Source: Bacteroidota bacterium (lineage in GTDB: Bacteria > Bacteroidota > Bacteroidia > Bacteroidales > B18-G4). From it: DNA of 31,458 nucleotides. The stretch covers positions 1 to 31,458 of the forward strand of contig QMPN01000005.1 of NCBI GenBank assembly GCA_003648575.1, in the 5' to 3' direction. Of the stretch, positions 23,024 to 30,667 are shown one piece after another. Below the pieces are notes generated by a model. That model was not told where the DNA came from and did not search any database. It saw only the letters and a program-made list of their open reading frames with translations. Made by a program: the position numbers and the translations under genes. Position 1 is the stretch's first letter, and the number at the start of each line of letters is the position of its first letter.

Positions 23024-24958
23024 ATGAGGTCATTGCTATTAAAAAGCCTGATTTTCACCCTGGCTTTACCAATCCTGATTGCCTGTAACGAGCCACCTGC
23101 AGTTCATCCCAACATCATTATTATATTCACCGATGATCAGGGTTACGCTGACCTGGGATGCTATGGCGCTGAAGATTTTGAAACCCTAAATATTGATCGC
23201 CTGGCGGATGAAGGTATGCGGTTCACCAGTTTTTATGTTTCAGAAGCTGTTTGCAGTGCTTCAAGATCTGCCCTGCTGACAGGCTGCTATGCTCAGCGCG
23301 TTGGGATCCGGGGGGCACTCTCCCCTTTTGCCATGACCGGGCTCAACAGGGAAGAGGAAACTATTGCATCCATCTTAAAAAAACAAGGGTACAATACCTG
23401 TATGGTTGGTAAGTGGCACCTGGGTAATCTCCCTGAATTTTATCCGACAAATTATGGATTTGATGAATACCTGGGCCTTCCCTACTCCAATGATATGTGG
23501 CCGGTAGGATATGATGGTCAGCGGACGAATGAAGGATTTAAAAGCATATACCCGGAACTCCCCCTGATCGAAAACGATTCAATTATTGATTACTTCCATA
23601 CACTGGAAGATCAAGAAAAGATAACGGGTATATATACCCGGAAAGCTGTCGACTTTATCAAAAGTAATCCTGACCACCCATTTTTTCTCTACCTGGCTCA
23701 TAGTATGGTGCATGTTCCCCTTGCCGTTGATCCGAAATTCAAAGGCAGCAGTGATCAGGGAATGTATGGCGATGTGATGCAGGAGATCGATTGGTCTGTG
23801 GGGCAGATCATGGAAACGCTTAAAGAATTAGGCCTTGATGAGAACACCCTCGTTATTTATACCAGTGACAATGGCCCCTGGCTCAACTTTGGGAATCATG
23901 GAGGCTCGGCCTATCCACTTCGTGAAGGAAAAGGGAATTCCTGGGAAGGAGGTGTACGGGTACCCTGCATAATGTATTACCCTGAATTGATCGAGGCTGG
24001 AATTACCATGGACAAGATGGCCTCAAGCATTGATCTCCTCCCAACAATAGCTGCCCTCAGCGGGGCTCCGCTTCCTGAAAAGGAGATCGATGGAGTAAAT
24101 ATTCTACCCCTTTTCAATGGGGAGGATGAAGCCAATCCAAGGCATGAATTTATATATTATTATGAGGGAGGACTGAATGCCGTAAGAAGAGGAGACTGGA
24201 AACTTATCGTTCCACATACATTCCGCTCCTATGCAGGCATGAAGCCGGGCAAAGACGGAATGCCGGGACCTTATGCACGTGGAAAGGCCGGTATTGAACT
24301 GTATAACCTTAGGAAAGATGTGAGCGAAAGCACTGATGTCTCAGCTGATTTTCCTGAGAAGGTAAAAGAACTTCTTGCCATGGCAGATAGTGTAAGGATC
24401 GCTCTCGGCGACAGGATCACAGGTGTGAGGGGCAATGACCAGCGGTCACCGGGGAGGATCAGGATAGAAGATGAAGTAATAGGGCATAAGGCAAAAGGCA
24501 AAAGTTATAATATTAAATATAAGCCCAGTCACAGGTATCCCGGTGGCAGTGAATTTGCCCTGACGGATGGCTTCATGGGCTCGCTCGAATTTTCAGATGA
24601 GAGCTGGCTGGGATTTCATGGTGACAATCTGGATGTTTTTATTGATCTTGGTGCACAGCTTGAATTCAACCGGATTGAGATCAGCTTTCTTAGCAACCAG
24701 GCCTCCTGGATCTTTCTGCCATACGAGCTCGAAGTGCTGACAGGAAAGCGTGTAGATAGAATGAACCCTCTGGACAAAAAAGCTTTTAGCCAATCATCCA
24801 AAGACCTGACAATAGGAAAACACACGTATGAATTTTCAGGCAATGCCAATGCCCGGTATATCAAGATCATTGCATACAACATTGGCAAGTGCCCCGACTG
24901 GCATCCCGGTCTGGGTGAGCCGGCCTGGCTTTTCGTTGATGAGGTTATTATTAAGTAA
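23024..24958 (+). CDS. Lipoprotein arylsulfatase A-like sulfatase with discoidin-like C-terminus
   Basis: 644 residues. The ATG at 23024 is one base past the SDR stop and begins a lipoprotein signal with lipobox ILIA-C21, so it is lipid-anchored. The sulfatase domain (about 28-470) has IIIIFTDDQGYADLGCYG (metal Asp pair) and CSASRSALLTG. C77 is the residue converted to formylglycine (CxAxR type), so an activating FGE/anSME enzyme is needed elsewhere. MVGKWHLG and TSDNGPW are also present. Residues ~495-644 (HRYPGGSEFALTDG, VFIDLGAQLEFNRIEISFL, FVDEVIIK) resemble the discoidin/F5-8 type C module seen in hexosaminidases, likely for glycan binding. It should remove sulfate from a glycan or other ester. 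No polysaccharide-utilisation susCD pair is nearby. Confidence 0.95.
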   Translation: MRSLLLKSLIFTLALPILIACNEPPAVHPNIIIIFTDDQGYADLGCYGAEDFETLNIDRLADEGMRFTSFYVSEAVCSASRSALLTGCYAQRVGIRGALSPFAMTGLNREEETIASILKKQGYNTCMVGKWHLGNLPEFYPTNYGFDEYLGLPYSNDMWPVGYDGQRTNEGFKSIYPELPLIENDSIIDYFHTLEDQEKITGIYTRKAVDFIKSNPDHPFFLYLAHSMVHVPLAVDPKFKGSSDQGMYGDVMQEIDWSVGQIMETLKELGLDENTLVIYTSDNGPWLNFGNHGGSAYPLREGKGNSWEGGVRVPCIMYYPELIEAGITMDKMASSIDLLPTIAALSGAPLPEKEIDGVNILPLFNGEDEANPRHEFIYYYEGGLNAVRRGDWKLIVPHTFRSYAGMKPGKDGMPGPYARGKAGIELYNLRKDVSESTDVSADFPEKVKELLAMADSVRIALGDRITGVRGNDQRSPGRIRIEDEVIGHKAKGKSYNIKYKPSHRYPGGSEFALTDGFMGSLEFSDESWLGFHGDNLDVFIDLGAQLEFNRIEISFLSNQASWIFLPYELEVLTGKRVDRMNPLDKKAFSQSSKDLTIGKHTYEFSGNANARYIKIIAYNIGKCPDWHPGLGEPAWLFVDEVIIK

Positions 24959-25093
24959 GTACCAGGTATTAAGTACAAAGTATCAGGTATAATTTTTCAA
25001 AGTTCAGATTTCAGATTTCAGATTTCAAAGTTCAGATTTCAAAGTTCTGAGTTCGAATATCCTCCTCATACCTGGTACCTTGTACCTTGTACC
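24959..25093. repeat. Inverted-repeat element with tandem TTCAGAT core
   Basis: Imperfect inverted arms, 24971-24989 and 25069-25087 (16 of 19 matching; both built of GTAC-type words such as ACCAGGTA and AGTACAAAG), flank a tandem array (24996-25054) of 7-9-base units (TTCAGAT, TTCAAAG). It starts right after the sulfatase stop. It resembles REP- or MITE-like dispersed elements; copy number is unknown from this window. Confidence 0.7.
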
Positions 25094-25107
25094 CTCCTTA
25101 CATATAC

Positions 25108-25138
25108 TTGCATTTCACATATCATTTTACTATCTTTG
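25108..25138 (+). promoter_or_regulatory. Promoter for 25197-26288
   Basis: TTG (25108-25110), 20 bases, TATCTTTG (25131-25138): a good Bacteroidota match. It predicts a ~50-base leader containing the motif at 25176-25191. Confidence 0.65.
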
Positions 25139-25175
25139 AAAATACGTGAATTTTCACATTGTGAAGCACTTATGT

Positions 25176-25191
25176 ATTAACCCAAAACCCC
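25176..25191 (+). promoter_or_regulatory. T9SS-cargo leader motif, copy 3
   Basis: ATTAACCCAAAACCCC; the TTAA word starts 20 bases before the ATG at 25197. Matches the copies ahead of the other two T9SS-domain genes. Confidence 0.5.
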
Positions 25192-25196
25192 TAATT

Positions 25197-26288
25197 ATGA
25201 AATCAAAATCTACTTTCTTATTTATTCTCTTCCTTATGTCTTTCATTATGGCCGGGGCACAATCCACTCCCACGGAGGTCACGGCTGAATATGGCCCGCC
25301 TGCTGAAGCAAATGTATGGGAACACTTCACCATCCCACTAACTGCTGAAACTTTCAACGTAGATGAAACAACTTTCGATGCTGTGCTTGCTAATGTCACC
25401 TCTTTCTGGGTCCGTACTGAAATGCATTCCGGACCCGATACTGCCGGACTTGATGTGGTGAAGGTTGGAACAACATATTTGAGCAATTTTAATGCTTCAT
25501 CCGAAGGATGGAGTTCTGGTGGAGATGGTACTATGGAATGGTTTCCGACAGGTGGATATGAAGATGGCTTCATTCAGATCGCTGATTGGGCAACAGGTGA
25601 ATGGAGTTGGCTCATCGCCCCGGCCTCATGGGCTGGTGACTGGAGCTCTTTAAAAGGGCAGGATATTGAGTTCTGGTATTTTACCGACCACCCCAGCTAT
25701 TCAGCCGTTGTAAAGATCACTACCGGGCAAATCGACAGGCTGGTGATCAATACACCTTACTTCAATACTATACTGCCGGATGATTCAGTCCTGATAGAAC
25801 TTGAAGTAATGCCTACCCCGGAGGAAGATATTATTGTTTCGTTCTCCACTTCAAACCCAAGCTGCATTACGGTTCCCGCTCCCATTACAATATTGACAGG
25901 GTCATCAACAGCAAATGTTTACTTTGCTGCTGCAGATGGTGCTGAGGTCGGATGTGAATCAGTGGTTGAAGCTATCAGCAAAGGCTACATTACTTCCCGA
26001 ATTACAATGAGGGTATTAGATAATTATGGAATTGAGGAGGTTGATCTATCGAAAGCAATCACTACCTATCCGAACCCCTGTAGTGGCAAGTTCATGTTAT
26101 CCAATACCTCTAACAAAAAAATTCAAGAGGTGGTGATGTATGATCTCTCAGGCAATGCCATCATAGACCTCCGGGAAGGAGATCTCAGCAATATGGAGAT
26201 CGATGTCACACATCTGCCTGCAGGAATTTATTTCCTACGGATGTTTGTAGGAGGAAAAGTACTTACTTCAAAGCTAATTATTGAATAG
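25197..26288 (+). CDS. Secreted laminin-B-like protein with T9SS sorting domain
   Basis: 363 residues from the ATG at 25197, which begins the signal peptide (MKSKSTFLFILFLMSFIMAGAQ); an upstream in-frame GTG (25146) would put 17 non-signal residues in front. Residues ~25-85 (EHFTIPLTAETFNVDE ... GLDVVKVG) and ~86-175 (FNASSEGWSSGGDGTMEW ... GEWSWLIAPASWAGDWSSL) resemble a laminin B domain preceded by a beta unit. Residues ~180-280 look Ig-like. The end is a T9SS type A domain (TTYPNPCSGKFMLSN, VVMYDLSGNAII, LPAGIYFLRMF, SKLIIE). Expected at the cell surface or released; binding target unknown. Confidence 0.88.
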   Translation: MKSKSTFLFILFLMSFIMAGAQSTPTEVTAEYGPPAEANVWEHFTIPLTAETFNVDETTFDAVLANVTSFWVRTEMHSGPDTAGLDVVKVGTTYLSNFNASSEGWSSGGDGTMEWFPTGGYEDGFIQIADWATGEWSWLIAPASWAGDWSSLKGQDIEFWYFTDHPSYSAVVKITTGQIDRLVINTPYFNTILPDDSVLIELEVMPTPEEDIIVSFSTSNPSCITVPAPITILTGSSTANVYFAAADGAEVGCESVVEAISKGYITSRITMRVLDNYGIEEVDLSKAITTYPNPCSGKFMLSNTSNKKIQEVVMYDLSGNAIIDLREGDLSNMEIDVTHLPAGIYFLRMFVGGKVLTSKLIIE

Positions 26289-26331
26289 AAAACAGACCTG
26301 GCAGGTCAGGGACCTGCCAGGTCTGTTTTTT
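26289..26331. terminator. Bidirectional terminator, 19-bp perfect stem
   Basis: Arms 26289-26307 and 26311-26329 are perfect reverse complements with a 3-base AGG loop. T runs follow on the plus strand (26326-26331) and, from AAAA at 26289-26292, on the minus strand. It sits between convergent genes and serves both; the minus-strand gene's stop codon starts inside it. Confidence 0.92.
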
Positions 26332-29300
26332 ACTTCAGCGGTTGCCCACTCATCCAGGGTGCACCGGCATCGATCAGTTTCTGCTCAAAAGCAGGTATGA
26401 CTTCATTAACCAGCACTTTCAGCTCAGTCTTTAATGGCTCATATTGTTCTTGCGCAATCTTCAGGCTTTCAAGTTGTGCTCCTGTTGGCCCATAAGTCAT
26501 ATTATAGACTCCGCGGAAAGCAATACCCAGTCTATCATAGACAGAAGGATAGTCATATACACTTAATTGCTTTTTAGCAGGATCGCCCCATACTTGTTCT
26601 TCAAATTCGGCCATTTGCAACTTTATTGCGTAAAGTTCCTCGTATAAAACACCAGGAGGTTCATCCATTTGCGATAAAGCTTTCTCCATGCCCTTTACTT
26701 TCTTTTTTGCTTCATCAAAAACGATGTTTGCCGCAACAATAGATTCTCTGAGTTCAAGAACTCCTTCCCTGAATGCTTCAACTTTCTGAGGATCCATGCC
26801 CTTTATGGCCCCTTCAATCAATCTGATCACCTCGAAATTGATTGGTCCCGCCAGTTCCGTTATTTTTCCGTACTGTTCTTTTGCAATGGAAACAGAGTAG
26901 GTTCCCGGCATAACAAAGGGGCCTCTGGGAGTCCATGAATCCTTTTCATGTATGTCGATAGGGCCCGTGCCAGTGGATGCAAGGTCCCATGCAATTCGGT
27001 GGAAGCCCTTGCCCGTTGGCCCGTTTATCTTGCGAACCACATTGCCTTCAGCATCACGGACAGTGAGCCAAATTTTTGGTTTTTCTTCAAGGCGTTCTTC
27101 TTTGAGAACCTCCCATTCAGGGAACACCAGGGCTTCGCCTTCTTTCTTAAGCTTACCTTCCTCTTTTTTACGCTCGGCCTTTTTAGTAGTCAGGCCTTCC
27201 GCCAGATGGTAAGTGATCACGGCTCCATAAGTTGGGTTTTCGGCAGTCCAGTGTGATGCCCCCTGGGAGCCTGCTCCCATTTTTTTAGGAAATATCCAGG
27301 CATCCCTGATCGGATACATACTTGCATCTTCCTTCAGTTTTTCCTCAGTCACTTCACGCAAAGGGGCAAAGTCATCAAATACAAAGAAGCCCCTTCCAAA
27401 GGAAGCGCATACCAGGTCATTTCTTTCTTTCTGAATGACCAGGTCGCGGAAAGAGATAGTCGGGATTTCGCCTTTTAGCTTGATCCACTTTTCTCCGGCA
27501 TCGATGGTAAAGAAGATCCCATATTCGGTTGCTGCAAACATCAGTTCCGGCTTAACATAATCCTGTACCATCCTCCAGACAAGGTGCTTTTCAGGGAGAT
27601 CACCGACCATAGACTTCCAGCTGTTTCCCCTGTCAGTACTTTTTAGAAGATACGGTTTAAAATCGCCAAATTTATGATTGTCCAGGGCAATATAAACGGT
27701 ATTTTCATCAAAGAGGTCGGCTTTTATATCGTTCACAAATGCAGTCTCCGGAACATCCGGCAAGCTGCCTACTTCAATTTTCCGCCAGTTTTCTCCACCA
27801 TCTTCAGTTAGCTGAATGAGTCCATCATCCGTTCCGGCGTAGATCAGGCCTTCTTTGAAAGGTGATTCCGTCAGAGAGGTAATAGAATTGTACTGCGACA
27901 TGGCATCCACATCCCAGGTAGCGTCATAATTCCAGGTCTGTTCCATGATCGGTAGTGTTAATCGTTCCTGGTCCCTGCTCAGGTCGCCTGAGATGGCTGT
28001 CCAGTTATCACCCCTGTCGTCGGAGCGCCACACCCTTTGCGATGCGAAGTATAGCCTTGTTGGTGAATGCGGGCTGACCAGTATGGGAGAATCCCAGTTA
28101 AAGCGCTGTGCCTTTTCTCCCTTCAGTGGCTGTGGCCTGATGCTTACCGCTTCACCGGTGCTCAGGTCAACACGGCCCAGATAGCCTTGTTGCGATTCGC
28201 AGTAAACAATATCAGGGTTTCCCGGTTCCGTGGCCGGTTGATGCCCGTCACCACCATAAATAATAAACCAGTCGGCATTGGTGATCCCTTCCCGGCGGTT
28301 GGTCTGGGCCACACCGCCCTGGGTCCCGTTATCCTGTGTTCCTCCAAAGATCTGGTAAAATGGCCAGGCATTATTCACAGCAACTTTGTAAAACTGTGTC
28401 ACCGGAAGGTTGGCAATATAGCGCCATGTTTTTGTACCGTCGAAGGATTCATACAAGCCACCATCGGTGCCCATGATCATATATTCCGGGTCATCCTCCC
28501 TGAAAGCCATGGCATGGTTGTCGGAATGCTTCCCTCTTTCGTTCAGGCGGCTGAATGTCTTGCCTCCATCTTCTGAATATTGCGTCCGGACATCGAGCAA
28601 GTATATTTTATCAAACTCATGCGGACTGGCCACCAGTTCCTGGTAATAGTGTGGCCCGGTGGCACCAGATACTGTAGGCGACATTTTGTTCCAGGAAGCA
28701 CCGCGATTATCAGAACGGAATATGCCGCCTGTACGGTTATCGAGTTCTATTGCTGCATAAATAATGTCCGGTTTCTGAGGCGATATGGCCAGACCGATCT
28801 TACCCATATTTCCTGAGGGCAGGCCTTTCTTAAGCTTGACCCATGTTTCACCACCATCGGTTGATTTGTGGATGGCTGTTCCCGGGCCTCCTCCCATATA
28901 GGCCGCTACATTCCTGTGGCGTTGCCAGGTAGCTGCATATAATATGTCAGGATCACGGGGATCCATAACAATATCGGTTGCTCCTACCCATACATCGTCA
29001 CCAAGGGTTTTCTGCCAGCTTATTCCGCCATCAACAGATTTATACAAACCACGTTCATCCCCTTTGTTCCATAGTGGTCCCTGCGCAGCTACCCAGATGA
29101 TATCCGGGTTTTCGGGGTGGATCAATATCTTTGAAATATGTTGCGACTCTTTCAGTCCCATGTTTTTCCAGCTGCCACCATCATCATCGCTGCGGTATAC
29201 GCCATCGCCGATCCCGACATGACGTCCCCCTACATTTTCACCCGTGCCGACCCATATAATATGCGGATTATTAGGGTCGATACTGACACAACCAATAGAG

Positions 29301-29587
29301 TATACTTTCTGCCCATCAAATATGGGCGTCCATGTAGTACCGGAGTTCAGTGTTTTCCAAACCCCGCCGGATCCCACAGCCACATACCAGACATTATTGT
29401 TTTCCGGATGAATGGCAATGTCAGCGATCCTACCCGATTTCATGGCAGGCCCTACGTTTCTGGCCTTGAAGCCTGAGAACGTTCCTGAATTGAGTGGTGA
29501 TTTTTCTTTTTTGTCCTGGCCGTAGCCTGTCATGCAGAATGAGAACAGCAGCATGCTGCCCGCAAAAACGAGTAATGCTTTTTTCAT
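26330..29587 (-). CDS. Large exported sortilin/BNR-repeat (VPS10-like) beta-propeller protein
   Basis: 1085 residues from the ATG at 29585-29587, which begins the signal peptide (MKKALLVFAGSMLLFSF, cleavage near YGQ). Residues ~30-770 contain many BNR/Asp-box turns (SVDGGISW, SDDRGDNW, TEDGGENW and similar), the hallmark of sialidase/sortilin-type beta-propellers. Residues ~870-960 look Ig-like (IWLTVRDAEGNVVRKI, HRIAWDL), and the C-terminal ~130 are a helical region. Proteins of this plan are frequent in Bacteroidota and usually labelled VPS10-domain or glycosyl hydrolase; no catalytic residue set for a glycosidase could be confirmed. No T9SS domain. Periplasmic or outer-surface; function unknown. 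Confidence 0.9.
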   Translation of the reverse strand: MKKALLVFAGSMLLFSFCMTGYGQDKKEKSPLNSGTFSGFKARNVGPAMKSGRIADIAIHPENNNVWYVAVGSGGVWKTLNSGTTWTPIFDGQKVYSIGCVSIDPNNPHIIWVGTGENVGGRHVGIGDGVYRSDDDGGSWKNMGLKESQHISKILIHPENPDIIWVAAQGPLWNKGDERGLYKSVDGGISWQKTLGDDVWVGATDIVMDPRDPDILYAATWQRHRNVAAYMGGGPGTAIHKSTDGGETWVKLKKGLPSGNMGKIGLAISPQKPDIIYAAIELDNRTGGIFRSDNRGASWNKMSPTVSGATGPHYYQELVASPHEFDKIYLLDVRTQYSEDGGKTFSRLNERGKHSDNHAMAFREDDPEYMIMGTDGGLYESFDGTKTWRYIANLPVTQFYKVAVNNAWPFYQIFGGTQDNGTQGGVAQTNRREGITNADWFIIYGGDGHQPATEPGNPDIVYCESQQGYLGRVDLSTGEAVSIRPQPLKGEKAQRFNWDSPILVSPHSPTRLYFASQRVWRSDDRGDNWTAISGDLSRDQERLTLPIMEQTWNYDATWDVDAMSQYNSITSLTESPFKEGLIYAGTDDGLIQLTEDGGENWRKIEVGSLPDVPETAFVNDIKADLFDENTVYIALDNHKFGDFKPYLLKSTDRGNSWKSMVGDLPEKHLVWRMVQDYVKPELMFAATEYGIFFTIDAGEKWIKLKGEIPTISFRDLVIQKERNDLVCASFGRGFFVFDDFAPLREVTEEKLKEDASMYPIRDAWIFPKKMGAGSQGASHWTAENPTYGAVITYHLAEGLTTKKAERKKEEGKLKKEGEALVFPEWEVLKEERLEEKPKIWLTVRDAEGNVVRKINGPTGKGFHRIAWDLASTGTGPIDIHEKDSWTPRGPFVMPGTYSVSIAKEQYGKITELAGPINFEVIRLIEGAIKGMDPQKVEAFREGVLELRESIVAANIVFDEAKKKVKGMEKALSQMDEPPGVLYEELYAIKLQMAEFEEQVWGDPAKKQLSVYDYPSVYDRLGIAFRGVYNMTYGPTGAQLESLKIAQEQYEPLKTELKVLVNEVIPAFEQKLIDAGAPWMSGQPLK

Positions 29588-29610
29588 AAAAATTGTTCGT
29601 TTGGTTATCC

Positions 29611-29618
29611 CAAAGCTA
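29611..29618 (-). promoter_or_regulatory. Promoter -7 box for 26330-29587
   Basis: TAGCTTTG on the minus strand, 23 bases before the chosen start. It lies inside the longer frame (start 29668), supporting the shorter protein. Confidence 0.45.
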
Positions 29619-29626
29619 GTAAATGA

Positions 29627-29658
29627 TTTGATATAAGGCTTTGGATTTAGTATCTTTG
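29627..29658 (+). promoter_or_regulatory. Promoter for the DUF362 gene
   Basis: TTTG (29627-29630), 20 bases, TATCTTTG (29651-29658), close to consensus. The ATG at 29686 follows 27 bases later. Confidence 0.65.
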
Positions 29659-29685
29659 AGTTTATCAAGAATTAAAATACTGATC

Positions 29686-30603
29686 ATGAAATCAATCAGC
29701 AGAAGAATCTTTTTGAAGTCATCCGCTGCATTGGGTGGCACAGTCATTGGAGCCTCCATCATACCAAAATTTGCAAGGGCAGATATTTCTGAAGACACCG
29801 AGGATATAATCAGCATCACCTCTGCTGATCCTATGGAAAACCTATACACGGTTTTGGAGCCTTACTTCGGGCCAGTCGCTTCCATTGTCAAACCCGGCGA
29901 GACGGTTGGATTGCTAACAAACAGCCCATGGGTGCATCCCGGCTTCTATACTCATCCCGACATCGTGCTATGTATGATGAAGCTCTGCAAGGATGCCGGA
30001 GCAGGAAAAATAGTATGCTACAAACCTGTTCGCGACGACTATTGGCAGGAGAGCCAGTATTACAAGCAGATGAAACCAATTTTGGAGGAGGTAATATATG
30101 GCGATGAACGTGTTGTGGTTGAGATACCCGACGGTAAAATATTGAAGTCTGCAGAAGTATTTAAGATCTTCATGGAAACCGATAGATTCATTAATATTCC
30201 GGTAGCCAAACATCATAACGGGACAATTTATTCCGGTGTTTTAAAGGGACTGATGGGTGTTTCATCAAGAGATACCAACAGGTATATGCATTCTCCCGAC
30301 GGAGAATATACCTATGCCAAGGAAGAATACTTAGCAGGTTGTATTGCGGACCTGAATCTGATCCGGAAGCCAAACCTATGCATCGTAGATGCAGGCCTTT
30401 GTGCGATCAGCAATGGGCCCCGTGGGCCTGGAGATACGACATCACCAGGACGCATCCTGATTGGTTCAGACCCCCTGGCCATGGATGTGTATGCCTCCAG
30501 TCTGCTGGGAATGGATCCAAGTGATATCCTCACTTTCCAGAAGGCAAAAGAACATGGTTTTGGAAATAGTGAACTCGAAACTATCAAGGTGCTGAAGCTG
30601 TAA
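29686..30603 (+). CDS. Tat-exported DUF362 protein
   Basis: 305 residues from the ATG at 29686, downstream of a good promoter; an earlier in-frame TTG is not needed. The N-terminus has a twin-arginine signal (SRRIFLKSSAALGG), so the protein should be exported folded, probably with a cofactor. The rest is DUF362: VKPGETVGLLTNSPW, GAGKIVCYKP, INIPVAKHHNGTIYSGVLKGLMG, IVDAGLCAISNGPRGPG and LIGSDPLAMDVYASSLLG. Unlike many DUF362 proteins it shows no ferredoxin-type CxxCxxC cluster. DUF362 has no settled reaction; a metal or iron-sulfur role has been suggested for relatives. Followed 64 bases later by an SDR on the same strand. Confidence 0.9.
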   Translation: MKSISRRIFLKSSAALGGTVIGASIIPKFARADISEDTEDIISITSADPMENLYTVLEPYFGPVASIVKPGETVGLLTNSPWVHPGFYTHPDIVLCMMKLCKDAGAGKIVCYKPVRDDYWQESQYYKQMKPILEEVIYGDERVVVEIPDGKILKSAEVFKIFMETDRFINIPVAKHHNGTIYSGVLKGLMGVSSRDTNRYMHSPDGEYTYAKEEYLAGCIADLNLIRKPNLCIVDAGLCAISNGPRGPGDTTSPGRILIGSDPLAMDVYASSLLGMDPSDILTFQKAKEHGFGNSELETIKVLKL

Positions 30604-30667
30604 TAATGCATTGATATTTTATTCGTTTTTCTGCTAATAGTTGTAATTTGCAGCAAAATAAAAGAAG

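Noticed and set aside
24996..25054. Tandem TTCAGAT/TTCAAAG units as a possible CRISPR array
   Set aside because: Units are 7-9 bases with no unique spacers; no cas genes nearby.
26330..29587. Sialidase assignment
   Set aside because: Asp-box turns are clear, but the arginine triad and other catalytic residues of sialidases could not be identified; the VPS10/BNR plan fits better.
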